Assembly (NCBI GenBank): GCA_026014515.1
Contig: JAOZIG010000434.1
Coordinates: 1 to 13,035 of the forward strand
Origin: Candidatus Bathyarchaeota archaeon
Lineage (GTDB): Archaea > Thermoproteota > Bathyarchaeia > TCS64
Direction of reading: 5' to 3'
DNA length: 13,035 nt
Shown: positions 7,933 to 13,035 of the stretch, in pieces
Numbering within the stretch: the stretch's first letter is position 1
How the letters are laid out: each line of letters starts with the position of its first letter
Program-made: the position numbers and the translations under genes
The notes under the pieces: model-generated
Seen by the model: only the letters and a program-made list of their open reading frames with translations
Told to the model about the DNA's origin: nothing
The model's database searches: none

Positions 7933-7940
7933 TATATAAA
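7933..7940 (-). promoter_or_regulatory. Consensus-like TATA box, alternative upstream promoter
   Basis: Read on the - strand this is TTTATATA, a near-perfect archaeal TATA box. A transcript from it would start near 7911 and give the CPBP gene a leader of about 100 bases. The core is nearly symmetric, so it could also direct + strand transcription, but no + strand gene follows until 8993. It may be chance in an AT-rich spacer. Confidence 0.35.
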
Positions 7941-8008
7941 ACACAAATAGTGACATTAATCTGTATAATTAAATCAAATACAAGTCTATTACCGAGTTTA
8001 TTAAGAAG

Positions 8009-8031
8009 TAATAAAATAAAGAAAATAAAAA
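8009..8031 (-). terminator. Oligo-T terminator after the cytochrome gene
   Basis: On the - strand, directly downstream of the cytochrome stop codon, the sequence is a pyrimidine stretch with several T runs (five, four, three and four T). This is the usual form of an archaeal intrinsic terminator. No stem-loop is evident. Confidence 0.6.
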
Positions 8032-8037
8032 GTAGTA

Positions 8038-8838
8038 TTAGTTGTGTGGATCGATGTGACAGCTGTCACAATCCATCTTGGCGAACACGTTGTTGACTGG
8101 ACCGTCTGCGCCGTGACATGCACCACACTCGATTACTGAGTCTGGAGTTGCCCATGCTGCTGTAAAGGTGCCGTCTGCTTCTGCGTTCAACAACTCAGCT
8201 ACCTTCTTTGCGACATCTGCGCAAAGCCTTCCACAACGTTCTGCTCTTTCTGGATCGTTCTCTGCGTAGCCAGTTGCATTGCTCCAGTTTGTTACTGAGG
8301 CGTGGCAGAGTGGTGAGTTGGCTACACTTGTTGGTAGTTCTCCTTCTGCCTTGACTGGTGCATCAGGCATATAGATTGGGAATGGCGTCTCTGTATACCA
8401 TCCCATAACCTCGTTAATTGTTGCACCAGCTGAAACTAGGTTTATTGCCATTCCAGCTCCTGTGAGTGTACCGCATGTTGCACCCCATCCCATTATACCG
8501 CCTTTACCGAAAACGGACATTTGTGTTGGGATCGCTGTGAATGGGTATCCTACTTGTTCTCTGAGTTCACCGATTACTCCCTCAAAAACAGCATAGCTAC
8601 ATCCTGCTACGAAGTATGCCTCGTATGCTCTGGCTGCTGCTGCATCTGGGTCGATTTTGGTGTATGTCCACGGATGTTCTGGAACTTCCGCGGGTACTTC
8701 TACTTCGACTGGTACTTCTACTTCTGTTGTCTTTGCAGGCATGAGAGAGTAGCCGCCGACAGCACCGATGGCTAGTCCACCGATTGCTGCTCCAGCCATC
8801 TTTACGAATTCACGTCTTGATACTTGATCTTCTGCCAA
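8038..8838 (-). CDS. Tat-exported di-heme split-Soret cytochrome c-like protein
   Basis: 266 residues from the chosen start. A complete twin-arginine motif SRREFVK (residues 7-13) precedes a weakly hydrophobic Gly/Ala stretch to about 33, then a Val/Glu/Pro-rich linker (39-54). The central part resembles split-Soret cytochrome c and the C_GCAxxG_C_C redox family: GC at 79-80, GWGATCG at 117-123, PLCH at 176-179, and C202/C206. Two heme sites lie at the C-terminus, CGACH 238-242 and CDSCH 257-261. The extra cysteines could hold an iron-sulfur centre, which I recall for the Desulfovibrio protein. It should act outside the membrane as an electron carrier or reductase; the partner is unknown. I chose TTG at 8838 because AGGTGA sits five bases before it. 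A GTG at 8847 is also possible but overlaps that ribosome site. tatAC and ccm genes lie nearby. Confidence 0.85.
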   Translation of the reverse strand: MAEDQVSRREFVKMAGAAIGGLAIGAVGGYSLMPAKTTEVEVPVEVEVPAEVPEHPWTYTKIDPDAAAARAYEAYFVAGCSYAVFEGVIGELREQVGYPFTAIPTQMSVFGKGGIMGWGATCGTLTGAGMAINLVSAGATINEVMGWYTETPFPIYMPDAPVKAEGELPTSVANSPLCHASVTNWSNATGYAENDPERAERCGRLCADVAKKVAELLNAEADGTFTAAWATPDSVIECGACHGADGPVNNVFAKMDCDSCHIDPHN

Positions 8839-8842
8839 GTTA

Positions 8843-8848
8843 TTCACC
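8843..8848 (-). promoter_or_regulatory. Ribosome binding site that decides the cytochrome start
   Basis: AGGTGA on the - strand is a perfect match to the archaeal Shine-Dalgarno core and lies five bases before TTG at 8838. The upstream candidate GTG at 8847 is inside this motif, which argues for the TTG start. Confidence 0.6.
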
Positions 8849-8874
8849 TGAATAGCAACATCATGGTCTATATG

Positions 8875-8889
8875 AATTTAAATTTTGTT
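8875..8889 (-). promoter_or_regulatory. TATA/BRE-like promoter of the cytochrome gene
   Basis: On the - strand AACAAAA is followed by TTTAAATT (8875-8882). A start about 26 bases downstream would fall near 8853, giving a short leader of about 15 bases that contains the AGGTGA ribosome site before the TTG start. It overlaps the first of two TGTTTCA repeats. Confidence 0.5.
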
Positions 8890-8927
8890 TCATAATTTAC
8901 CCATATTTGTAGAATATGTTTCAAAAT
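8886..8927. repeat. Direct repeat pair TGTTTCA(T/A)AAT, candidate operator
   Basis: TGTTTCATAAT at 8886-8896 and TGTTTCAAAAT at 8917-8927 match at 10 of 11 positions and are spaced 31 bases start to start, about three helical turns. They lie in the divergent region between the cytochrome gene and the Lrp-type regulator. Lrp-family dimers often bind phased sites near their own gene, so this is a plausible operator. In AT-rich DNA chance repetition is also possible. Confidence 0.4.
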
Positions 8928-8961
8928 GATATGCATAAATTAACATAGATGAACTATTTTA

Positions 8962-8975
8962 GAAAAAGCATATAT
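8962..8975 (+). promoter_or_regulatory. BRE/TATA promoter of the Lrp-type gene (leaderless spacing)
   Basis: A purine-rich BRE-like GAAAAA (8962-8967) is directly followed by a TATA-like GCATATAT (8968-8975). The TATA centre is about 21 bases before the ATG at 8993, so the transcript should begin at or within a few bases of the start codon. No Shine-Dalgarno motif precedes the ATG, consistent with leaderless translation. Confidence 0.6.
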
Positions 8976-8992
8976 CTTATGGACCATCACAA

Positions 8993-9478
8993 ATGTTAAC
9001 CTTGACTATCCAAGACCCCATTGACAAAAAGATACTCGAAATACTCCGGTTAGATGGAAAAGCATCTGTCAGAGATATAGCGGAAAGAATTGACGTCAGT
9101 CCAGCTACCGTATCAAGAAAAATAAAGCAAATGGAGCAAGAAAACGTCATCAAGGCATATGTAAGTATAATCGATGATGAGGAGATAGGTAAAGGAACGA
9201 GAGCGGTTCTTCTTGTACGTACTATAGGTGATCAATCCCAGACTACCATTGTTGAAGATATTTCCGAAATGGAAGATATCTGCAACGTATTCGTAACCAT
9301 GGGTAACTATGATCTAATATTGACGGCTTGCACATTAAACGAAAACGCTCTTTACAATATCCTTAAGAGAATACGAACTATACCAGGGGTCGCATGGGTG
9401 GACTTTGCTTCTATTGTTAGACGCAAAAAAGTACTTAGTACTATAATTGAGGAAAACGGGAGAGATTTAGATGAATAA
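8993..9478 (+). CDS. Lrp/AsnC-family transcriptional regulator
   Basis: 161-residue DNA-binding regulator with the standard Lrp layout. An N-terminal winged helix-turn-helix spans about 8-58: DKKILEILRLDGKASVRDIA, then a recognition helix with SPATVSRKIKQME. A RAM/AsnC effector domain covers about 68-146, with the glycine loop TMGNYD at 102-107 that lies near the ligand site in relatives. The tail (147-161) is short and acidic. It is divergent from the cytochrome gene and co-directional with tatA and tatC, so these are its most likely targets besides itself; this is inference from position. The effector cannot be told from sequence. The ATG is preferred because a TATA element at about -21 fits a leaderless mRNA. 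Lrp proteins normally act as dimers or octamers. Confidence 0.92.
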   Translation: MLTLTIQDPIDKKILEILRLDGKASVRDIAERIDVSPATVSRKIKQMEQENVIKAYVSIIDDEEIGKGTRAVLLVRTIGDQSQTTIVEDISEMEDICNVFVTMGNYDLILTACTLNENALYNILKRIRTIPGVAWVDFASIVRRKKVLSTIIEENGRDLDE

Positions 9479-9561
9479 ACCAGAGACAACTGATAAACAA
9501 AGAATGAATGGTAAATCCTTTTATTCAATTGGGCTAGGAGAGTTACTGAGGAGATAATAAG

Positions 9562-9849
9562 ATGACAGGGAATACAGAGCTTTTGTTCCTACTCTTCATC
9601 GTATTGTTGCTTTTTGGTGGACGAAAACTTCCAGAGCTAGCAAGATCAATGGGAGAAGCCGCTAGGGAATTTAATAAGGCAACAAAAGAGCCAGTAGAAT
9701 ACGTTGACGAGAAGACCAGAAAAAAGAATGAGGAAAAACAAGCAATTATCGATGCAGCGAAAAAGCTTGGAATAGAGGTCGAGGGACGAGACATCAACGA
9801 TATCGCACAGGATATTGTTGCAGCGACAACCAAGGAAAAATCAGAGTAA
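9562..9849 (+). CDS. tatA: Sec-independent protein translocase TatA
   Basis: 95-residue pore-forming Tat component. The N-terminus has a polar residue (E6) before a single membrane helix (7-18), then the FG hinge (F18-G19) and the amphipathic helix beginning RKLPELARSMGEAAREF, all classic TatA/E features. The C-terminal half is charged and ends in a segment with LGIEVEGRDINDIAQDI, as in many archaeal TatA proteins. No TatB gene is seen, so a minimal TatA-TatC system is likely. GAGGAG at 9548-9553 lies eight bases before the ATG. An 83-base gap follows the Lrp-type gene; a weak TATA-like TTTTATTC near 9519-9526 could give tatA its own promoter, though co-transcription is also possible. Likely substrates include the adjacent twin-arginine cytochrome. 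Confidence 0.93.
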   Translation: MTGNTELLFLLFIVLLLFGGRKLPELARSMGEAAREFNKATKEPVEYVDEKTRKKNEEKQAIIDAAKKLGIEVEGRDINDIAQDIVAATTKEKSE

Positions 9850-9868
9850 TCTTTTTTGAGGTAGCATC

Positions 9869-10711
9869 TTGTCAGATGACTATGACCTAGAGTTTTGGGA
9901 TCACTTTGAGGACTTGTCCTCAAGACTCAGAAAAATAGTATACGTGTTGTTAATCGTAATGGTATTAGTGATGTCGCTGCCATCTGATTTCAGCAGAATA
10001 TTGCAGTTGGACTTCACTGACTATACATTATTGATAACTGACTTGATGCAAATGTTTCAAGATACTCTGTTACCGGAAGGTGTGTCACTAATCGCCTTTA
10101 ACTGGCTTGACAGTTTCTACATATACTTCGTAATCAGTTTCGCGATAAGCTTCCTAATCTGCCTACCCTACATAGCATACCAGTTATACGGGTTCCTTGC
10201 ACCAGCGATTTACGCGAACGAAAAACGAGTACTTTTCACATTTATCACGTTATTTGTATCATTATTCTTGTTAGGCGTAGCTTACGCATATTTCATTCTG
10301 GTCCCCATGACATTCACTGTCCTATACAAATTCGTCTACCAGACCAACGTAATGCCCTTTTACTCGGTAAAAGACTTCTTTGAGCTCATAGCCTTCGGGT
10401 TATTCGGCTCAGGGCTATTCTATACATTCCCATTAGTGCTTTATCTCTTAGTCAGCATCGACTTGATAGTAATAGACGATTTAAAGGAAATGAGGCGCCA
10501 CGTTTTTGTTGCTTTATCTGCACTTACCGCCATCATTACCCCGGACCCCACTCCAGTCTCGATGTTACTCATGACTATTCCATTCTATGTTCTCTATGAG
10601 CTAAGCCTCTTGATATTGACAAGAATTATGCGGAATAAACCTGATAGAGTCCTAGACGAGGGCTTTAATGCTGCTCAAGAATTACTAGCTCGAAACAAAG
10701 AGTCTGAGTAA
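9869..10711 (+). CDS. tatC: Sec-independent protein translocase TatC
   Basis: 280-residue, six-helix receptor for twin-arginine signal peptides. Family marks: an N-terminal cytoplasmic segment with HFEDLSSRL (12-20), the loop FLAPAIYANEKR (109-120) with the conserved E118 that contacts the signal peptide, helix PMTFTVLYKF, and ITPDPTP (223-229) before the last two helices. The first extracytoplasmic loop is long (about 37-80), with PEGVSLIAFNW, typical of archaeal TatC. The N-terminal motif departs from the bacterial HLxELRxRL by having Asp and Ser where Glu and Arg are usual. Start TTG at 9869 is supported by GAGG at 9858-9861 seven bases upstream; no suitable ATG exists. It follows tatA by 19 bases and abuts the ccmB stop codon on the other strand. 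Confidence 0.94.
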   Translation: MSDDYDLEFWDHFEDLSSRLRKIVYVLLIVMVLVMSLPSDFSRILQLDFTDYTLLITDLMQMFQDTLLPEGVSLIAFNWLDSFYIYFVISFAISFLICLPYIAYQLYGFLAPAIYANEKRVLFTFITLFVSLFLLGVAYAYFILVPMTFTVLYKFVYQTNVMPFYSVKDFFELIAFGLFGSGLFYTFPLVLYLLVSIDLIVIDDLKEMRRHVFVALSALTAIITPDPTPVSMLLMTIPFYVLYELSLLILTRIMRNKPDRVLDEGFNAAQELLARNKESE

Positions 10712-11392
10712 TTATTCAAGGAAGACTTCTTGGAATAGGGTCATAGAGACTGCTATTACCCCAAGCATAAACGCAAACAATAGTCTTAGTTCTGGGACAA
10801 GAGCCATTATTGGTTCTCCTGCTAGTATTTTTGCTCCTGCCTGTATCCCGGGGAGAAGAATAGGTACGCTTACTGGGAAGAATAGGAACGCGAGTAGCAG
10901 GTTTTTTCCCTCTGAGTACATGAGCACTGCCGACATCATTGAGCCCATTAATGCGAAGTCGATTGCTCCGATTGTGAATATGAGTATTAATCCTGGTATC
11001 AGTGCTGTGTTTAGGTTAAGGAAAAGCAGTGATGAGAAGACTAAGCTAAGTAGAACAAGTAACAAGGTTACCATGCCGTAGATCATCTTACCGGCTAGTA
11101 CCGCGAAAGGTGGACAAGGTAAGCTTCTAAGTCCATCTATTGTACCTCTATCAATTTCACGTGCAAAGCTAGTTGTCAGAACCAGAATACTGGCGAAGAA
11201 TATGACGATCCACATCGCTGCTGAGACTACGAGTGGGTCAACAATCAGTATTGTACGCCATGAGAAGCTACTAACAATTATTGATGATAATGTAAAGGCG
11301 ATAATGGACAATAACTCGTGTGGGCGTCTAAGCTCAACAATCAAGTCTTTTCGAGCCAACTTTAAGGCATAACTCAGAGTATTGTCGCTCAA
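10712..11392 (-). CDS. ccmB: Heme exporter membrane subunit CcmB
   Basis: 226-residue, six-helix membrane subunit of the CcmAB ABC transporter. Together with CcmC and CcmD this complex uses ATP to release holo-CcmE during cytochrome c maturation. The N-terminal KDLIVELRRPHELL and the segment FAREIDRGTIDGLRSLP (77-92) match the family, as does LLLAFLFFPVSVPILLP (165-181), the most conserved CcmB stretch. Length is usual (about 220). The TTG start at 11392 overlaps the ccmA stop (TTGA) and has a strong GGAGG at 11400-11404 seven bases upstream, so TTG is well supported. It ends base-to-base against the tatC stop on the opposite strand, with no room for a terminator between. Confidence 0.9.
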   Translation of the reverse strand: MSDNTLSYALKLARKDLIVELRRPHELLSIIAFTLSSIIVSSFSWRTILIVDPLVVSAAMWIVIFFASILVLTTSFAREIDRGTIDGLRSLPCPPFAVLAGKMIYGMVTLLLVLLSLVFSSLLFLNLNTALIPGLILIFTIGAIDFALMGSMMSAVLMYSEGKNLLLAFLFFPVSVPILLPGIQAGAKILAGEPIMALVPELRLLFAFMLGVIAVSMTLFQEVFLE

Positions 11393-12030
11393 AGTTGAAC
11401 CTCCTTCTCAATCAAGCCATCCCTGATGTATACTGATCTGTCGCAGAAACCATTGATTAGCTCTGGCGTATGAGATGTGGTGATTATCGTCTGCTCTTTT
11501 AGCTCCTTCATATAGTCCGCTAGGGTAGATGATGTTTCTTGATCTAGCCCAGCGAAGAACTCATCCAGCAATAGGATTGATGGGTTTCCCAGTAAAGCCC
11601 TTGATATGTCTGCTCTTTTACGCAGTCCATATGATAAGTGTCCAGCTTTTGTATCCCTCCATCTTTCTATATCAGTTACTTTGATGACACGTTCGTACTC
11701 GGATTCAGCTGCATCCACAAAGTCTCCGTAGAACCTGAGGTTCTCAAGAACTGTCAGCTCATCATACAGAAAGCTTCTATGGCCAACTACTCCGATGTCT
11801 CTCTTTACTGTCACACCATTTTGTTTTGCGTCATTTCCCATGATTATGACTTGTCCGGAGGATGGAACCATCTGAGTGGCTATGATTCTGAGTAATGTGC
11901 TTTTTCCTGCTCCGTTGGGTCCAAGTAGACTTGTTTTTTGTCCCGCTGTGAAACTCAGGCTGACGCCTCTTAGGGCTTTTATGTGCCCAAAGTTTTTCTT
12001 GACGTCTACAAGCTTCACAGTCTCGGTCAT
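11389..12030 (-). CDS. ccmA: Heme exporter ATP-binding protein CcmA
   Basis: 213-residue ABC ATPase driving CcmB. Walker A is GPNGAGKST (37-45), Walker B ILLLDE (152-157) and the H-loop His is H187 in TTSHTPEL. The signature segment reads LSYGLRKR (132-139) rather than LSGGQ, in line with the relaxed signature of CcmA proteins. The Q-loop region is GHRSFLYDELTVLENL (83-98), typical of CcmA (GHxxxLYxxLTxxENL) but with Arg where many members have Gln. Walker B continues DEFFAGLD where DEPFAGLD is usual. Length is as expected for this small subfamily. Neighbours ccmE and ccmB make CcmA far more likely than an ABC-2 type transporter ATPase. The ATG has no clear Shine-Dalgarno; it lies 14 bases after the ccmE stop, so translation may be coupled. 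Confidence 0.92.
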   Translation of the reverse strand: MTETVKLVDVKKNFGHIKALRGVSLSFTAGQKTSLLGPNGAGKSTLLRIIATQMVPSSGQVIIMGNDAKQNGVTVKRDIGVVGHRSFLYDELTVLENLRFYGDFVDAAESEYERVIKVTDIERWRDTKAGHLSYGLRKRADISRALLGNPSILLLDEFFAGLDQETSSTLADYMKELKEQTIITTSHTPELINGFCDRSVYIRDGLIEKEVQL

Positions 12031-12044
12031 GGCTGTTACCAGTG

Positions 12045-12518
12045 TTACTTCTTGTAGAACATAGTTATAACTAGGTAACCTACTCCGAGCACAGCGACGC
12101 CGATAGCGGCGAGGAAAACATGGGAATAACCTTCTTCATCTTCTCCCTCATACTTTGATGGGCACTTTACCAATAACTGTGAAGACTCGATGCCATCATC
12201 TCCAAGTGTACCAAGTACCACTACTTGATTTCCTTCTTGCTCTATATTTTGTGGTGGTACTCCTCTGTATGTCACTTTGATACTTCCATGTTCATCTATG
12301 AGGACAAAGCTGATGCTGCCATCATTTGTTGTCACGAGTGATCCGGGTTCTACTTCACCGATTATCTGTAGGCTTTTTCCCTCGTATCGTTCTTGGTTTG
12401 CTACGATATCTGAGACTGGGATGTATGGGTTCATGTAGTTTGAGATGCTGTCGTATGCGAGTCCTACACTTACCGCTAGTAGGAGGATGATTATGATGTG
12501 TTTATTTTGTATCTTCAT
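12045..12518 (-). CDS. ccmE: Cytochrome c maturation heme chaperone CcmE, CxxxY variant
   Basis: 157-residue membrane-anchored heme chaperone. An N-terminal helix (about 7-22) anchors it, and an OB-fold domain (about 34-118) faces outside. The heme-binding motif is CPSKY, with C119 and Y123, the CxxxY form known from archaea and some sulfate reducers in place of bacterial HxxxY. CcmE takes heme at the extracytoplasmic face from CcmC and passes it to apocytochromes. Unlike E. coli CcmE, which ends in a flexible tail, this protein has a second hydrophobic helix (about 135-154) shortly after the motif, ending in FYKK. That would fix the heme-binding segment close to the membrane. The ATG is five bases after the ccmD stop. 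Identification rests on motif, fold pattern and operon. Confidence 0.9.
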   Translation of the reverse strand: MKIQNKHIIIILLLAVSVGLAYDSISNYMNPYIPVSDIVANQERYEGKSLQIIGEVEPGSLVTTNDGSISFVLIDEHGSIKVTYRGVPPQNIEQEGNQVVVLGTLGDDGIESSQLLVKCPSKYEGEDEEGYSHVFLAAIGVAVLGVGYLVITMFYKK

Positions 12519-12523
12519 ATTGT

Positions 12524-12637
12524 TCAGCTCTCAGAGTTTTTCTTGTCCATGTCTTTGTTGGCTTTGATGACCCATGCGATATACACGATGGTAGTTACGA
12601 GATAAAGTCCAAGAACTTGGTATACTTGTACTGGCAT
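12524..12637 (-). CDS. ccmD: Small single-helix protein CcmD
   Basis: 37-residue ORF: one hydrophobic helix (about 3-24) starting MPVQVYQVLGLY and containing IVYIAWVIK, followed by a short charged tail rich in Lys and Asp. This is the size and layout of CcmD, which stabilises the CcmC-CcmE complex with the CcmAB ATPase. It sits exactly where CcmD is expected, between ccmC and ccmE. Its ATG overlaps the ccmC stop (TAATG), with GGAGGAGA just upstream at the end of ccmC, and its TGA is five bases before ccmE. CcmD proteins are poorly conserved in sequence, so the call depends on position, size and topology. The gene is below common length cut-offs and easily missed. Confidence 0.82.
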   Translation of the reverse strand: MPVQVYQVLGLYLVTTIVYIAWVIKANKDMDKKNSES

Positions 12638-13035
12638 TACATCTCCTCCATCATTCTGCTGTTATACTCATCACGCTTTATCCGTAGATCATAGGTCTTC
12701 TTCAGAACATAGCCGAAGACAAAGATTCCGCCAATGATGTTCATCACAAGTGCCTGAACCATTGTACCAGTTAATCCGAGACCACCACCATCGCCCCCAA
12801 GCTGTGGGTGTAGTGAAGGCCAGATAATGAATGATACGTAGCTTAGTGGTACTGTTAGGAATGCTAGTGTGTTGAATACTGCTGCTGATGAGGCTCTGCG
12901 TTCAGGGTTCTCTATGCTCATTCTGAGTAAGAAGTAGCCTAGGTATGCGAACCATAGGATCAAGGTGGTTGTTTCTCTTGGGTCCCAGTTCCAGTATACG
13001 CCCCACGTTGCGTTTGCCCAGATGGAGCCACTTAT
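12637..13035 (-). CDS. ccmC: Heme-handling protein CcmC, C-terminal part
   Basis: The frame is open from the right window edge; the last 132 residues are visible and the start lies outside. The first part contains the tryptophan-rich WWD motif (WGVYWNWDPRET, visible residues 11-22), which binds heme at the outer face in CcmC, CcmF and CcsA. After a helix and a loop comes VPLSYVSFIIWPSLHPQ, with a His (visible residue 76) in the place of the second axial heme ligand of CcmC. One more helix (about 90-112) and a basic-acidic tail finish the protein. Short total length after the motif and the following ccmDEAB genes favour CcmC over CcmF or CcsA. A TTG at 12963 is internal, since the WWD motif lies upstream. 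CcmC loads heme onto CcmE. Confidence 0.88.
   Translation of the reverse strand: MSGSIWANATWGVYWNWDPRETTTLILWFAYLGYFLLRMSIENPERRASSAAVFNTLAFLTVPLSYVSFIIWPSLHPQLGGDGGGLGLTGTMVQALVMNIIGGIFVFGYVLKKTYDLRIKRDEYNSRMMEEM

Noticed and set aside
7688..8096. Two overlapping + strand open frames in the spacer and under the ends of the CPBP and cytochrome genes.
   Set aside because: No ribosome sites, no recognisable domains, and they largely mirror coding sequence on the other strand.
9543..9923. 126-residue open frame on the - strand opposite tatA.
   Set aside because: tatA has clear family motifs and a good ribosome site; the antisense frame is low-complexity Ser-rich translation without support.
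12637..12963. A separate 108-residue gene starting at TTG 12963.
   Set aside because: The frame is open to the window edge and the CcmC tryptophan-rich heme motif lies upstream of this TTG, so it is only part of ccmC.
1..13035. CRISPR array, insertion sequence, integrase or attachment site.
   Set aside because: No regularly spaced repeats, transposase-like proteins or terminal inverted repeats were seen anywhere in the window.

Overview
This window is archaeal. Initiation signals are Shine-Dalgarno motifs of the GGAGG/AGGTGA type with several TTG starts. Upstream of some genes sit TATA/BRE-like elements at leaderless spacing (the lrp-type gene and possibly the CPBP gene). Arg codons AGA/AGG and Ile codon ATA are common, there is a TatA/TatC pair without TatB, and CcmE has the archaeal-type CxxxY heme-binding motif. 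I cannot name the phylum; the combination points to a respiring or anaerobically respiring archaeon that makes c-type cytochromes.

Region 1 (1-6852, + strand) is the 3' part of a complex I (Nuo/Fpo-type) operon: the C-terminus of NuoH, NuoI (two 4Fe-4S clusters), NuoJ, NuoK and three antiporter-like subunits in the order N-like, L, M-like. Genes overlap or nearly abut and most have good Shine-Dalgarno sites. T-rich tracts after position 6852 probably end the transcript. The electron-input subunits are not in view, so the donor (NADH, ferredoxin, F420H2) is unknown.

Region 2 (6853-8037) is AT-rich and holds one gene on the - strand, a CPBP-family membrane protease homologue, convergent with the complex I operon. 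Its composition and lack of thematic link suggest an accessory gene.

Region 3 (8038-10711) carries a Tat-targeted di-heme split-Soret cytochrome c-like protein (- strand). It diverges from an Lrp/AsnC-type regulator (+), which is followed by tatA and tatC (+). The 145 to 154 bp divergent region holds promoters for both sides and a pair of 11-bp direct repeats spaced three helical turns apart.

Region 4 (10712-13035, - strand) is a cytochrome c maturation operon in the order ccmC (cut by the window edge), ccmD (37 aa), ccmE, ccmA, ccmB, convergent with tatC with no intergenic base between the two stop codons.

Regions 3 and 4 make functional sense together: Tat exports the cytochrome precursor, CcmABCDE delivers heme to the outside face, and the split-Soret cytochrome is a likely client of both. 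Complex I would feed the quinone pool upstream of such extracytoplasmic redox proteins, although no quinol:cytochrome c enzyme is visible here. The observations most worth a second look are loss of the conserved TM8 lysine in two of the three antiporter-like subunits, the CxxxY CcmE with an extra C-terminal membrane helix, and the regulator-cytochrome-Tat-Ccm neighbourhood.
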